Part shown: piece by piece, positions 28,758 to 37,383 of the stretch
Layout: each line of letters opens with the position of its first letter
How positions within the stretch are numbered: position 1 is the first letter of the stretch
Source: Candidatus Ozemobacteraceae bacterium
Lineage (GTDB): Bacteria > Muiribacteriota > Ozemobacteria > Ozemobacterales > Ozemobacteraceae
NCBI GenBank assembly: GCA_035373905.1
Contig: DAOSOK010000016.1
Location: 64,811-114,267 of the forward strand
DNA: 49,457 bases
Direction of reading: 5' to 3'
Made by a program: the position numbers and the translations under genes
The notes under the pieces: model-generated
The model's database searches: none
What the model was told of the DNA's origin: nothing
Seen by the model: the letters and a program-made list of their open reading frames with translations, nothing else

Positions 28758-30211
28758 CGGAACCCCTGTTGTTCGAGCTGTCCGTCGACGGACGGCGTGG
28801 CTATACACTTCCGAAACTCGATGTGCCCGAGATCGATCCGACGGACCACATCCCTGCGAAGATGCTCCGGAAGGAGCTTCCTCTCCCCTCGTTGTCGGAA
28901 ATCGACGTGGTGCGTCACTTCACGCGGCTGTCACGGTTGAACCATGCGGTCGATGTAGGTTTCTATCCGCTCGGTTCCTGCACGATGAAATACAATCCGA
29001 AGGTAAACGAGGATGTGGCGCGGCTTCAGGGACATGCCGACCTGCATCCCTACCAGCCCGAGGAGACGATCCAGGGCGCCCTCGAACTGCTCCACCGGCT
29101 CGAGCTCGCGCTGGGCGAGATCTGCGGCATGGACGCCTTCACCCTGCAGCCGGCCGCCGGCGCGCATGGTGAACTGACCGGCCTGCTCATCATCAAGGCA
29201 TATCACCGCAAGAAGAAAAACGCGAAGACCAAGACGAAGATCCTCATCCCCGACGCGGGTCACGGCACGAACCCGGCCTCGGCGGCGATGCTGGGCTTCG
29301 AGGTAGTCAACGTCAAGACCTCGGAACGCGGCGGCATCGACCTCGACGACCTGCGGGCCAAGACGACGCCGGACGTCGCGGGCCTGATGCTGACGAACCC
29401 GAACACACTCGGCCTCTTCGACGAGAACCTCACCGAGATCGCAAAAATAGTGCATGGTGTAGATGGCCTGCTCTACTACGACGGCGCCAACCTCAACGCC
29501 ATCATGGGCTGGTCGCGGCCGGGCGATATGGGCTTCGACATCGTCCACGTGAACCTGCACAAGACCTTCTCGACCCCGCACGGAGGCGGCGGCCCCGGCG
29601 CGGGCCCGGTCGGCGTGAAGGCGCACCTTGCCGGTTTCCTCCCGAGTCCCCGCGTTCTCTTCGACGGCAAGAAGTTCAAGATCTCGGACAAGCACTCCGA
29701 TTCGATCGGCCCGGTGCGCACGTTCCTGGGCAGTTTCGGCGTTTTGGTGCGGGCGTATGCCTACATACTCACCCTCGGGGCGGAAGGCTTGAAAAACGCG
29801 AGTTCGTACGCCGTCCTGAACGCGAACTACATGATGCGGCGGCTCCAAAAACGGTTCAAGCTGGCCTACGACCGCACCTGCAAGCACGAGTTCGTCCTGA
29901 CGGGCAAGCCGTTCGCCGAGAAAGGCGTCAAGACGCTCGACATCGCCAAGCGCCTGCTCGACTACGGCTACCACGCGCCGACCGTCTACTTCCCGCTCAT
30001 CGTCGAGGAGGCCATCATGATCGAGCCGACCGAGACCGAAAGCAAGCAGACGATGGACGAGTTCATCGCCGTCATGGAAAAAATCGCCGACGAGGCGATG
30101 AACGATCCCGAGAAGGTCAAGGGCGCGCCCTACACGACGCCGGTGACCCGACTCGACGAGGCGCTCGCGGCGCGCAAGCCGGACATCAATTTCTTCAAAC
30201 GGCGTCCGTGA
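28754..30211 (+). CDS. gcvPB: Glycine dehydrogenase (decarboxylating) subunit 2
   Basis: This beta subunit carries the PLP site of the glycine cleavage P protein. The 485-residue product has FYPLGSCTMKYNPK, LHPYQPEETIQGAL, PDAGHGTNPASAAM and the PLP lysine in VNLHKTFSTPHGGGGPGAGPVG. It starts within the gcvPA stop (ATGA overlap), and the following nucleotidyltransferase gene starts 1 bp after its stop. The window contains no dedicated lipoamide dehydrogenase (L protein). Confidence 0.97.
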   Translation: MTEPLLFELSVDGRRGYTLPKLDVPEIDPTDHIPAKMLRKELPLPSLSEIDVVRHFTRLSRLNHAVDVGFYPLGSCTMKYNPKVNEDVARLQGHADLHPYQPEETIQGALELLHRLELALGEICGMDAFTLQPAAGAHGELTGLLIIKAYHRKKKNAKTKTKILIPDAGHGTNPASAAMLGFEVVNVKTSERGGIDLDDLRAKTTPDVAGLMLTNPNTLGLFDENLTEIAKIVHGVDGLLYYDGANLNAIMGWSRPGDMGFDIVHVNLHKTFSTPHGGGGPGAGPVGVKAHLAGFLPSPRVLFDGKKFKISDKHSDSIGPVRTFLGSFGVLVRAYAYILTLGAEGLKNASSYAVLNANYMMRRLQKRFKLAYDRTCKHEFVLTGKPFAEKGVKTLDIAKRLLDYGYHAPTVYFPLIVEEAIMIEPTETESKQTMDEFIAVMEKIADEAMNDPEKVKGAPYTTPVTRLDEALAARKPDINFFKRRP

Positions 30212-30212
30212 C

Positions 30213-31688
30213 GTGAGTTCCGACATCCAGACCGTAACCCTCCCGCAGACGGCCCTCGGCCTCCTGCGGGAGGTTTTGTACGAGCTGAAAAACGCTCCCG
30301 GCGCCGAGATCTGGCTCGTGGGCGGCGCTGTGCGCGACCTGATGCTCGGAGCCACGGAGATCGCCGATTGCGATCTGGCCGTATCGGTGCCGTTCGTCGC
30401 CCAGGCGAACACCTACGCCCGAAACAAGAAGAGCGGTTTCGTCATGCTCGACGAGGAGCACGAAGTCGCCCGCATCGTGCGGACGTTCGAGGGAAAGACG
30501 TTCACCGTCGATATTGCCCGCTTCCGTGCGCCGGGCATCGAAGGTGACCTTCGGGGCCGCGATTTCACGATCAACGCGATCGCCGTTCGCGTCGCGTGGC
30601 CGCTGCTCGAAGCCGTCCTGCCGGCGTTCGATCCCCTCGAGGGCGCGAGGCATCTCGCCGAGAAGCGCCTGAAAATGTGTGCCCCGACGGCATTCACCGA
30701 CGATCCCCTGCGGGTGATGCGGGCTTTCCGGTTCGGGGCCGTCCTGGACATGACGTTCGACGATGAATTGACAGATGCCATTCGCCGCGACGCGCCGCTA
30801 CTGGCGGGGGTTTCTGGCGAACGCATCCGCGACGAACTGTTCAAGGTGCTCGATGCCCCCGACAGCGCCGCCTGGATCGACCGCATGTCTCGGCTCGGGG
30901 TGCTCGGGCAGATCCTGCCCGAACTCGAGGCGACGCGGGGCGTCGTCCAGAACGGGTGGCATCACCTCGACGTGTACGATCACACGATCGAGGCGCTCCG
31001 GTGCTTCGAAAAACTGCTTTCGCGAACGGACGCGCCTGTCGAGGGGTGGAAGAAGCTCAGGAAGTTCCTGGACGAGCATGTCTCAGGAAACCGCACCTAT
31101 CGACAGTTGTTCAAGTTCGCCTGCCTGCTCCACGATGTCGGCAAGCTCGCCTGCCGGAAGGAACGGGAAGACGACGGCCGCATCGTGTTTCACGGCCATG
31201 AGATGGAAGGCGTGAGAATCTGCAGAGAAGTCGCCGAGCGACTGAAGCTATCGACAGCGGAGCTTCAGTTCCTGATGCTCGTCGTCAAGAACCACATGCG
31301 CCCAGGTGTGATTCTCCAGGAAGGTCTTTCCGACCGCCGCCTGTTCCGGTACTACTCGGAAACGGGCCGCGAAGGCGTCGGCATCGCGATGATGTCGCTG
31401 GCCGACCGCCAGGCGGCCCAAGGCCCCGAGAGCCGGGATGACATGGAACAGTTCGAAAAAGGCATCGAGAGCATCATGTCCGACTTCTATCGGCAGATGG
31501 AATACGCGAAACAGGCGCCGCTGATCAACGGGACGGACCTGATGACCGCCTTCGGGATGAAACCCGGTCCCAAGTTTCGCGAGATTCTCGAAGCCGTGAA
31601 AGAGGCCCAGCATCTCGGCCAGCTCAAAGACAAGGCGTCAGCGATGAACTTCGTCTCAGCCCTTCTGAGCGGGCGTCAGCCGGAGTGA
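30213..31688 (+). CDS. CCA-adding/poly(A) polymerase-type tRNA nucleotidyltransferase with HD domain
   Basis: The product (491 residues from a GTG start) has the class II nucleotidyltransferase head with LVGGAVRDLMLG and DCDLAV (the two catalytic Asp), RGRDFTINAIAV, then DDPLRVMRAFRFGA, typical of CCA-adding/poly(A) polymerase enzymes that mature tRNA 3' ends. The C-terminal half has an HD phosphohydrolase domain (LLHDVGKL, FHGHEMEGV). Whether it adds C, A or both cannot be told. It is probably cotranscribed with gcvPB (1-bp gap). Confidence 0.88.
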   Translation: MSSDIQTVTLPQTALGLLREVLYELKNAPGAEIWLVGGAVRDLMLGATEIADCDLAVSVPFVAQANTYARNKKSGFVMLDEEHEVARIVRTFEGKTFTVDIARFRAPGIEGDLRGRDFTINAIAVRVAWPLLEAVLPAFDPLEGARHLAEKRLKMCAPTAFTDDPLRVMRAFRFGAVLDMTFDDELTDAIRRDAPLLAGVSGERIRDELFKVLDAPDSAAWIDRMSRLGVLGQILPELEATRGVVQNGWHHLDVYDHTIEALRCFEKLLSRTDAPVEGWKKLRKFLDEHVSGNRTYRQLFKFACLLHDVGKLACRKEREDDGRIVFHGHEMEGVRICREVAERLKLSTAELQFLMLVVKNHMRPGVILQEGLSDRRLFRYYSETGREGVGIAMMSLADRQAAQGPESRDDMEQFEKGIESIMSDFYRQMEYAKQAPLINGTDLMTAFGMKPGPKFREILEAVKEAQHLGQLKDKASAMNFVSALLSGRQPE

Positions 31689-31776
31689 CCTATTGCATTT
31701 TTCTGGTGAAATATGATTTTTTTGCGGGCGGGTCTATCATACAATTCGGGTATAGTGATCTCAAAAGGAGTGCAGG

Positions 31777-32361
31777 ATGAAAACGACAGGTTGCTTGAAA
31801 CACCCCATTTTGAGCGTTGTTCTTGCCGGCATGATTGCGATCGCCGGAGCATCGATCGCCGAAGCGGGTTGCGGGTCCTGTGACGCGTGCGACACGTGCG
31901 GCCCCGAAAAGGCCGAAAGCGTCGTCGTCATTCCGGACGCGACGATATGCGACGTTTCCGGTGACGCCGTTACCGGCGCGGCGATCGAGCTGGCGAAGCG
32001 CGGCATGACCATGGAGGCCGTCAGGGTCATCGACGAGGCGGCAGAGATCCAGCGAAGACAGCATGCCGGCACCCCCTACTCCGTCGGTCCTCTCGTCTGG
32101 GCGGCCAGGTCGCTGCGCGACATGGACCGGCCGATGTCGGCGCTGGTGCGGTATCAATCGATCCTCGGGCGGCTCGTTGCCACGCCTGATCCCGCGTGGG
32201 AGGCCATCGTGCATGAGGATATCGCGGGCGTCCAGGCGCTTCTAGGGATGAACGAAAAAGCCTATGCGTCGTATGCCAAAGCCATGCGATTGTTCGAGTC
32301 GACGGGCAACAAGGAAGCCGTTCGCCGGATTTCGCTGAAGATGCCCGAACTGGTGAAGTAA
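31777..32361 (+). CDS. Secreted Cys-rich small protein with TPR-like helices
   Basis: The 194-residue product has a signal peptide (MKTTGCLKHPILSVVLAGMI, ending ASIAEA), a mature N-terminus CGSCDACDTCG with four cysteines in CxxCxxCxxC spacing, and a helical C-terminal half with TPR-like units (PMSALVRYQSILGRLV, NEKAYASYAKAMRLFESTGN). The Cys cluster may bind metal or form disulfides. An AAAAGGAG site precedes the ATG, and a TATAGT -10-like hexamer lies at 31751-31756 without a clear -35. Family unknown. Confidence 0.7.
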   Translation: MKTTGCLKHPILSVVLAGMIAIAGASIAEAGCGSCDACDTCGPEKAESVVVIPDATICDVSGDAVTGAAIELAKRGMTMEAVRVIDEAAEIQRRQHAGTPYSVGPLVWAARSLRDMDRPMSALVRYQSILGRLVATPDPAWEAIVHEDIAGVQALLGMNEKAYASYAKAMRLFESTGNKEAVRRISLKMPELVK

Positions 32362-32374
32362 GGAGCTTTGCTCC

Positions 32375-33673
32375 ATGGGCGTCGAATACGTCATTCCCGT
32401 GGTGGCGGGCGTCTGTCTGTCCGCATGCACCGGTTTCAGGGCGTTTCTTCCCCCCCTGCTGATCGGGATCGTCTACCGGTTCTTCCCCGCCTGGCTCCAC
32501 ATCGGGTCGGGCCTGGAGTTTCTCGCCTCGACGCCGGTTCTCGCGGCGCTCGCCGTCGCGACCGTCGTTGAGTTCCTCGGCGACAAGATCCCGGCGGTCG
32601 ACCATCTGCTCGACATGATCCAGCTGCCGGTCAAGATGGCTCTCTCGGCCGTGCTGACCATGATGATCATTCCGGACGGCGACCTGAAGTCCGTCTTCAT
32701 GATGATCGCCCTCGTCCTCGGCCAGGGGGCGACGGTCTCGATGCACGCCGGAAAGGCCGGGATGCGCGCCGTCTCCACCGCCGCGACCGGCGGAATCGCG
32801 AATCCCTTGATCAGCCTGGTCGAAGAGATCATCGTCGGCGTCGGAACGGTTCTTTCCCTTGTCGTGCCCGTGCTCGCGGCGATCGCCCTCGCCTGGATGC
32901 TCTGGCGCACGACGAAGTTCCTCTTCGGAACGCACGGCGGAAACGAGGGCAAGCTTGCGAAGACGGCTCCGTCCCACACGTTCTACCGTCTCGTCAAATT
33001 CATCGGAAGCGTCTTCTTCCGCATCTACAACCGATGGACCGTCACGGGGCTCGAGCACGTTCCGGCGAAGCCTCCGTATCTCGTCGTCGCGAACCATGCT
33101 TCTATATATGACGGTATTATACTTGGTTCTTCACTTCCCCACCCGACCTATATCATGGTCAAGAAAGAAGCGTTCGACAACCCGATGACGGGCTGGTTCC
33201 TGCGGAAGGCGCTCGCGTTCCCGGTCGACCGAGCGAAACCCGATCCCACGACGATCAAGACGGCCCTTCGCGTGCTCGCCGACGGGCACGTTCTCGGCAT
33301 TTTCCCGGAAGGGACCCGGAACCTCCGGGGGTTGATACGCCCGTTCAAGCCAGGCGCCATCAAGTTCGCGATCCGGCAGAAGGTTCCGATTCTTCCGGCC
33401 TACATCGCCAACAACCATCTGCTGAATCCGAACGGAACGTCGATTCCGCGTCCCGTGGCGCTGAAGATCGGGTTCGGCGAGCCGGTCGACGTTCCAGGCA
33501 TGCTTCAGGCGGGACGCACCGAACAGGAGATCCAGGATTTGGCCTACGAGCGCGTCTGCGCCATCGGCGAAGCGCTGATGGGACATCCGGTCCGTGACGA
33601 CTCGGTCGAAGAACCCGATCCGAATTTCTCCATGCAGGCCGATTCGCCGAAGACGAACGGAACGGCCGCCTGA
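32375..33673 (+). CDS. DUF4126 membrane domain fused to a PlsC-type acyltransferase
   Basis: Residues about 1-180 are a multi-helix membrane region with ACTGFRAFLPPLLIG and VEFLGDKIPAVDH, matching DUF4126 proteins. Residues about 205-410 form a 1-acyl-glycerol-3-phosphate acyltransferase-like domain with the catalytic NHASIYD (H-x4-D) and FPEGTRN, and a PILPAYI block. It probably transfers acyl groups to a glycerophospholipid or lysolipid at the inner membrane. Fusion of the two domains is unusual. The NHASIYD segment is encoded by an AT-rich island. Confidence 0.82.
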   Translation: MGVEYVIPVVAGVCLSACTGFRAFLPPLLIGIVYRFFPAWLHIGSGLEFLASTPVLAALAVATVVEFLGDKIPAVDHLLDMIQLPVKMALSAVLTMMIIPDGDLKSVFMMIALVLGQGATVSMHAGKAGMRAVSTAATGGIANPLISLVEEIIVGVGTVLSLVVPVLAAIALAWMLWRTTKFLFGTHGGNEGKLAKTAPSHTFYRLVKFIGSVFFRIYNRWTVTGLEHVPAKPPYLVVANHASIYDGIILGSSLPHPTYIMVKKEAFDNPMTGWFLRKALAFPVDRAKPDPTTIKTALRVLADGHVLGIFPEGTRNLRGLIRPFKPGAIKFAIRQKVPILPAYIANNHLLNPNGTSIPRPVALKIGFGEPVDVPGMLQAGRTEQEIQDLAYERVCAIGEALMGHPVRDDSVEEPDPNFSMQADSPKTNGTAA

Positions 33674-33677
33674 GACG

Positions 33678-34760
33678 ATGACGCAGGCCGTGTCGTTCAC
33701 CCCGGGAATCCCGCCATGGGACGCCCCCTGCTGGCTGACGCTCGACCTGCCGGCCCTTCTCGGAAACGTTCCACCCTCGGGTGCGATCGAATGGTCGGTC
33801 GATCTCCGGTCGCCAATTCTGGCACGCGCCTGGCGCCACATCGCCCCTGAACTGAAGCGCCGCGCGGCGTGGGGATACGCCAGCCGCGGTTTCCGACTGA
33901 CCGGCAGCGACGCCGTTTCCGAGGAAGGCTGGGTTCGCGTCCTGGCTCCGCCCGCTTCGGCAGGAGTCATCGCCGAGGCCGTCAGGAACGGCTTCACCGT
34001 GACCATTGGCCAGACGTCCGAGGCGATCGTCGCCTCGAATGCGGCCCAGGCCTACGGCAGACGGGCCCCGATTCTCATTCGTGTCCGGACCGGCGAACTC
34101 ATGGCCGATCCCGGCGCGACCGGCTGCATCTCGATGCTCGAGGCGGTGCCGGGCCTGGCCGCCCTCGATGTGGCGGGGTTCTGGCTCGACGATCCTTTCA
34201 CGAACCGCCAGGAGTGCGACCAGTTCATGAGGGCCGTCGGCAGGCTGCTCGGCGACGTCCGCTCGCTCATTCTCGTCGGGGCGGGAACGGGCCCCGTGCC
34301 GCCGCGCATGAAGCCCGTCGCCCTCATCGGACGCGAGCTCTTCGGATACTCCCGAAAGTCTCTCTCCCCGGCGATCGTGACGGCGACCCTGACGCTCGAA
34401 GCCTGGGCATACCCCTTCCGGACCCGCGGCCGCAGCATGCTCGTCGGGATCGATATCGGCTCCCTGCAGGGAATCTCCCGCGAGGCCCGCCCGCCCGTCA
34501 TCGTGGGCTCCGAAATCGGGCGCGTCATCGCCGTCGAAGACCGCAGGACCGTTGTCGAGCTCGCCCAGAGGCCCGCATCCGGCGGCCCGTGGCGCGCCCT
34601 CCTGATGGGCAGTCATGACACCCAGACGGTCTCGGTCGAGGAATGGCCCGACCACGCGGGGCTTCTTTCCGCCCTCGAACACCTGGGCCGCGACTACCCC
34701 CTCTACGTCAGAAACGGCGCCGAACTGACCGGCGCGGAATCCCTCCCGGCGGGAGTCTAG
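33678..34760 (+). CDS. Alanine-racemase-like protein, lacking a clear PLP lysine motif
   Basis: The ATG at 33678 gives 360 residues and lies 4 bp after the acyltransferase stop. The middle portion (TVTIGQTSEAIVASNAAQ, APILIRVRTGELMADPGATG, EAVPGLAALDVAGFWL) resembles the beta-barrel of fold-type III enzymes. The C-terminal portion (SMLVGIDIGSLQGIS, PPVIVGSEIGRVIAVEDRRTVVEL) resembles the alanine racemase C-terminal beta domain. I find no VKANAYG-type catalytic lysine at the N-terminus, so it may be catalytically dead or from another family. Confidence 0.4.
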   Translation: MTQAVSFTPGIPPWDAPCWLTLDLPALLGNVPPSGAIEWSVDLRSPILARAWRHIAPELKRRAAWGYASRGFRLTGSDAVSEEGWVRVLAPPASAGVIAEAVRNGFTVTIGQTSEAIVASNAAQAYGRRAPILIRVRTGELMADPGATGCISMLEAVPGLAALDVAGFWLDDPFTNRQECDQFMRAVGRLLGDVRSLILVGAGTGPVPPRMKPVALIGRELFGYSRKSLSPAIVTATLTLEAWAYPFRTRGRSMLVGIDIGSLQGISREARPPVIVGSEIGRVIAVEDRRTVVELAQRPASGGPWRALLMGSHDTQTVSVEEWPDHAGLLSALEHLGRDYPLYVRNGAELTGAESLPAGV

Positions 34761-34803
34761 GCGCTCTTTTCCCCCGCGACACCCTCTGTCGTCGTGCATC
34801 GGT

Positions 34804-35712
34804 ATGCTGAGGGTGATGGCATACGATTTCAATCAACCCATTGCGGATACCGCCGAAATCCGGGTCGTGGGAGTCGGAAATGGCGGTGTGAAGGTTGTAC
34901 GGCGCATCGCTGAGGCGCAGGTGCCCGGCGCACGGTTCGTCACTATCCTTCCTCATGAGAACAACGCAGAGGATGGAATCGGGCCCGATATATTCGCATC
35001 GATATTCCCAGCCCACATGATCCTGCTCGTCGTGCTGATCGACGACCCGACCGGGATCAGGATGACGACGACGCTCGCCGGGCAGGGCCGGAGGCAGGGG
35101 GTTCTGACGCTGGTGATCGCGGCTCAACCCTCTTCCGTCGAACAGGGGCGGGCGCTTCCCGATCTGGAAAACGTCCTGCGCGGGTTTGAAGCAGCTGCCG
35201 ACAGTGTCATTCTCCTCGACCGCGATCGGCTGATCAATTCTGACCGGGCTGGCGACGTCAGTCCCGAAGAGGCTTGCCTGCGGCTCGAGCAAGCCTTCCT
35301 GATGGCCGTCCGGACCTGCGTGGAACCCATCACCGATCCTGGATTCATCGGGACGGATTATTCGGATGTCAGAGCCATTCTCTCCGGCGGAGGTCTGTCG
35401 AGCATCAGGTTTGGCTACGGCCATGGCGACTGTGCTGCTGAAGATGCTGTCGAGATGGCTCTGGGAACCTCCGTCCAGCGGGCTTCGCTCCTCGATTACA
35501 CCTCCTTCCTGGTCTCGATTTCCGCAGCCCATACCATCTCACTGCAGACGATCAATCGGGCCACATCATGGTTCCAGAAGAGTGTCTCGGAAGACTGCAA
35601 TATCGTCCTTGCCTCGATCATCGATCCTGCTTTTGGCAGAGGCGAGCTGATGTTCAATTTTATCGCGACAGGAAAGAGGCGGACGAACGCTGAGGGGAAA
35701 ACGCCGACATGA
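34804..35712 (+). CDS. Divergent FtsZ-like protein lacking the GTP-binding signature
   Basis: The 302-residue product (ATG 34804, alternative ATG 34816) aligns with the FtsZ core: IRVVGVGNGGVKVVRRI (T1 loop, residues about 19-35), ADSVILLDRDRLI (about 131-143), ITDPGFIGTDYSDVRAIL (T7/H8 region, about 176-193), GDCAAEDAVEMAL, and the C-terminal VLASIIDP...MFNFIATG strands. The tubulin/FtsZ signature GGGTGTG in T4 is absent, replaced by VVLIDDPTGIRMTTTLAG. The T7 acidic pair (D185, D188) is kept, though the Asn is Gly. There is no C-terminal conserved peptide. It is translationally coupled to the PcfJ-like gene (ATGA). A regulator or capper of FtsZ filaments is inferred, not shown. Confidence 0.75.
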   Translation: MLRVMAYDFNQPIADTAEIRVVGVGNGGVKVVRRIAEAQVPGARFVTILPHENNAEDGIGPDIFASIFPAHMILLVVLIDDPTGIRMTTTLAGQGRRQGVLTLVIAAQPSSVEQGRALPDLENVLRGFEAAADSVILLDRDRLINSDRAGDVSPEEACLRLEQAFLMAVRTCVEPITDPGFIGTDYSDVRAILSGGGLSSIRFGYGHGDCAAEDAVEMALGTSVQRASLLDYTSFLVSISAAHTISLQTINRATSWFQKSVSEDCNIVLASIIDPAFGRGELMFNFIATGKRRTNAEGKTPT

Positions 35713-37286
35713 AGAGTTTCAACACCCTGCTTTTCCGGATAGATGACGAACGCGCGGCCACGGAGAAGGGTTCTGTCTCGATCGGGGAAGATGTGGCCCT
35801 CGAGGTCGAATCTCACGAAGGCGGTGCTGCTGCCCGACTCTTCCGGCATATTCCAATGCATGGCGATCGGGTCGAGCGACTGTTGCTCTGGGCTTTGGCG
35901 GTGCAGGTCAGACCACCCGTTTCCTTCCGGGCAGGCTTCATCACTCCCCGGTTGGACCTCATCTTCGAACCGGGGGCCGGAAGTGCCGACGGGTCCGATC
36001 CTTTTTTCGATGTGAGTTTTGAGAAGGCGTGCGCCGACGATCGCCTTCTCAGAAAAGCGAACCTGCCGAAGCGAAAAGACGTTACCGATTCGCTCCGGGC
36101 ATTCCAACGGCACCTGGTCCGTTGTCTCATCCCTGAAGCCGCCCAGATTGCCGGACTCTTTCCTGCCGACGGGTCCATGCGCTGGTGGATCTATGGCCAG
36201 ATCGCCAACGACCGGACGGGCCGGATTGCCCAGATGGCGAAGGTCTGCCCGGGGGTGCTGATCATGGCCCGAAAGATGGATTCTCTCGGCGATCACCGGC
36301 TCAACATCCTGCTCGAAAGCATCGTCAGGGGTGAACGGCTCGGGAAGGTCCTGGACACCACCGTCGAGTTCTGGCGGTTGATCACGGGAAACCGAGAGCC
36401 TGCGGAGAGGTGCCGGGACCAGCGCAGGCGCATCTCGGGGGCCGGTATCCGCATCTCGCCTTCCCTGCTCTGGCGCCTGCCGCATGGGGCCGTCGTTCCC
36501 GAGGACATCCCTTCCGATCCGATGGACAATCAGGCCTGGTATGACATCCAGTGCGAGTCATCGTTGAAAGCCGTAGAGCATCTCTCGCTCTCCGCGCGCA
36601 CCTCCTTTCTCGCCTTCACCTCACGGCATGCCATCGACATTGCCAGGCTGGCCCGCGAGAAATGGCCGGAAGGAAATCAGGGGTATGCGCAGGAACGATT
36701 TCTGGGGAGTCTCACGGATTTCATACAGGCGACGGGGCGACAACCTGCCCGCTCCACCCGCCTGGATAAACTCGTCGAGGAGTGTGACCGGTGGCACCGG
36801 CGGATGGCCCATGAACTACCAGATTTCCTCCGTCGAGGCCGGGGTGAAGAGCCTCCCCTTCCGCCCGAATCCCCTCTCGATCCGGGGCTTTTCGCTGATT
36901 TGCTGGTCTGGCGGCAGGGCCCGGACGTCATCCGGTTCCTCCGGACGGCCGGAGACCTCGTCGAGGAGTCGCAGCGCATGCAGCATTGCGTGCGCTCCTA
37001 CGCCCGAAAGGCAGCCGCGGGGAACTGCCAGCTCTTCCATGGTGAACTCGCCGGCGAGCCCGTCACGATCGAGATTGCCGACGGGAATGGCCGCCCGGTA
37101 CTGCGCCAGGTGTCGGGTCTCAGGAACAAGCGGCCGGGAGAGCCCACCTACCGTCAGGTCATGACCTGGTTTGGCGATCTCACCGCTGCCATACAGGCCG
37201 GATCGAGCGGCGTTCCTCCGAAACTGGTCGGAAGCTTCGAGAAAGACGCTTCTGCGATCCCTGTCCCACGATCGATTCCAGCATGA
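35709..37286 (+). CDS. PcfJ-like protein
   Basis: The 525-residue product carries a C-terminal PcfJ-type domain (about 410-500): DLVEESQRMQHCVRSYARKAAAGNC, then EPVTIEIADGNGRPVLRQVSGLRNKRPGEP. It fits the family's M-x-HCV-x-SY motif and following nucleotide-independent beta strands. The N-terminal 400 residues are helical and not recognised. PcfJ was named on conjugative plasmids, and relatives are scattered in mobile and defence-associated loci, but no biochemical role is known. Its start overlaps the FtsZ-like gene's stop, so the two likely act together. Confidence 0.72.
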   Translation: MKSFNTLLFRIDDERAATEKGSVSIGEDVALEVESHEGGAAARLFRHIPMHGDRVERLLLWALAVQVRPPVSFRAGFITPRLDLIFEPGAGSADGSDPFFDVSFEKACADDRLLRKANLPKRKDVTDSLRAFQRHLVRCLIPEAAQIAGLFPADGSMRWWIYGQIANDRTGRIAQMAKVCPGVLIMARKMDSLGDHRLNILLESIVRGERLGKVLDTTVEFWRLITGNREPAERCRDQRRRISGAGIRISPSLLWRLPHGAVVPEDIPSDPMDNQAWYDIQCESSLKAVEHLSLSARTSFLAFTSRHAIDIARLAREKWPEGNQGYAQERFLGSLTDFIQATGRQPARSTRLDKLVEECDRWHRRMAHELPDFLRRGRGEEPPLPPESPLDPGLFADLLVWRQGPDVIRFLRTAGDLVEESQRMQHCVRSYARKAAAGNCQLFHGELAGEPVTIEIADGNGRPVLRQVSGLRNKRPGEPTYRQVMTWFGDLTAAIQAGSSGVPPKLVGSFEKDASAIPVPRSIPA

Positions 37287-37299
37287 CAACATCCAGGTT

Positions 37300-37378
37300 G
37301 GCGTTTCCGTTCATGCTGAGCCTGTCAATGCACGAAAAGATCTCACCCTTCGACAATATCAGGGCGAACGGGTTCATT
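37300..37378. repeat. Decayed copy of the dispersed palindromic repeat
   Basis: The stretch GTTCATGCTGAGCCTGTCAA, followed by CCCTTCGACAATATCAGGGC and GAACGGG, matches both arms of the ~145-bp repeat with several substitutions and a shortened centre. It lies between the convergent ends of the PcfJ-like gene and the zinc-ribbon membrane protein. Confidence 0.6.
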
Positions 37379-37383
37379 CGGGG

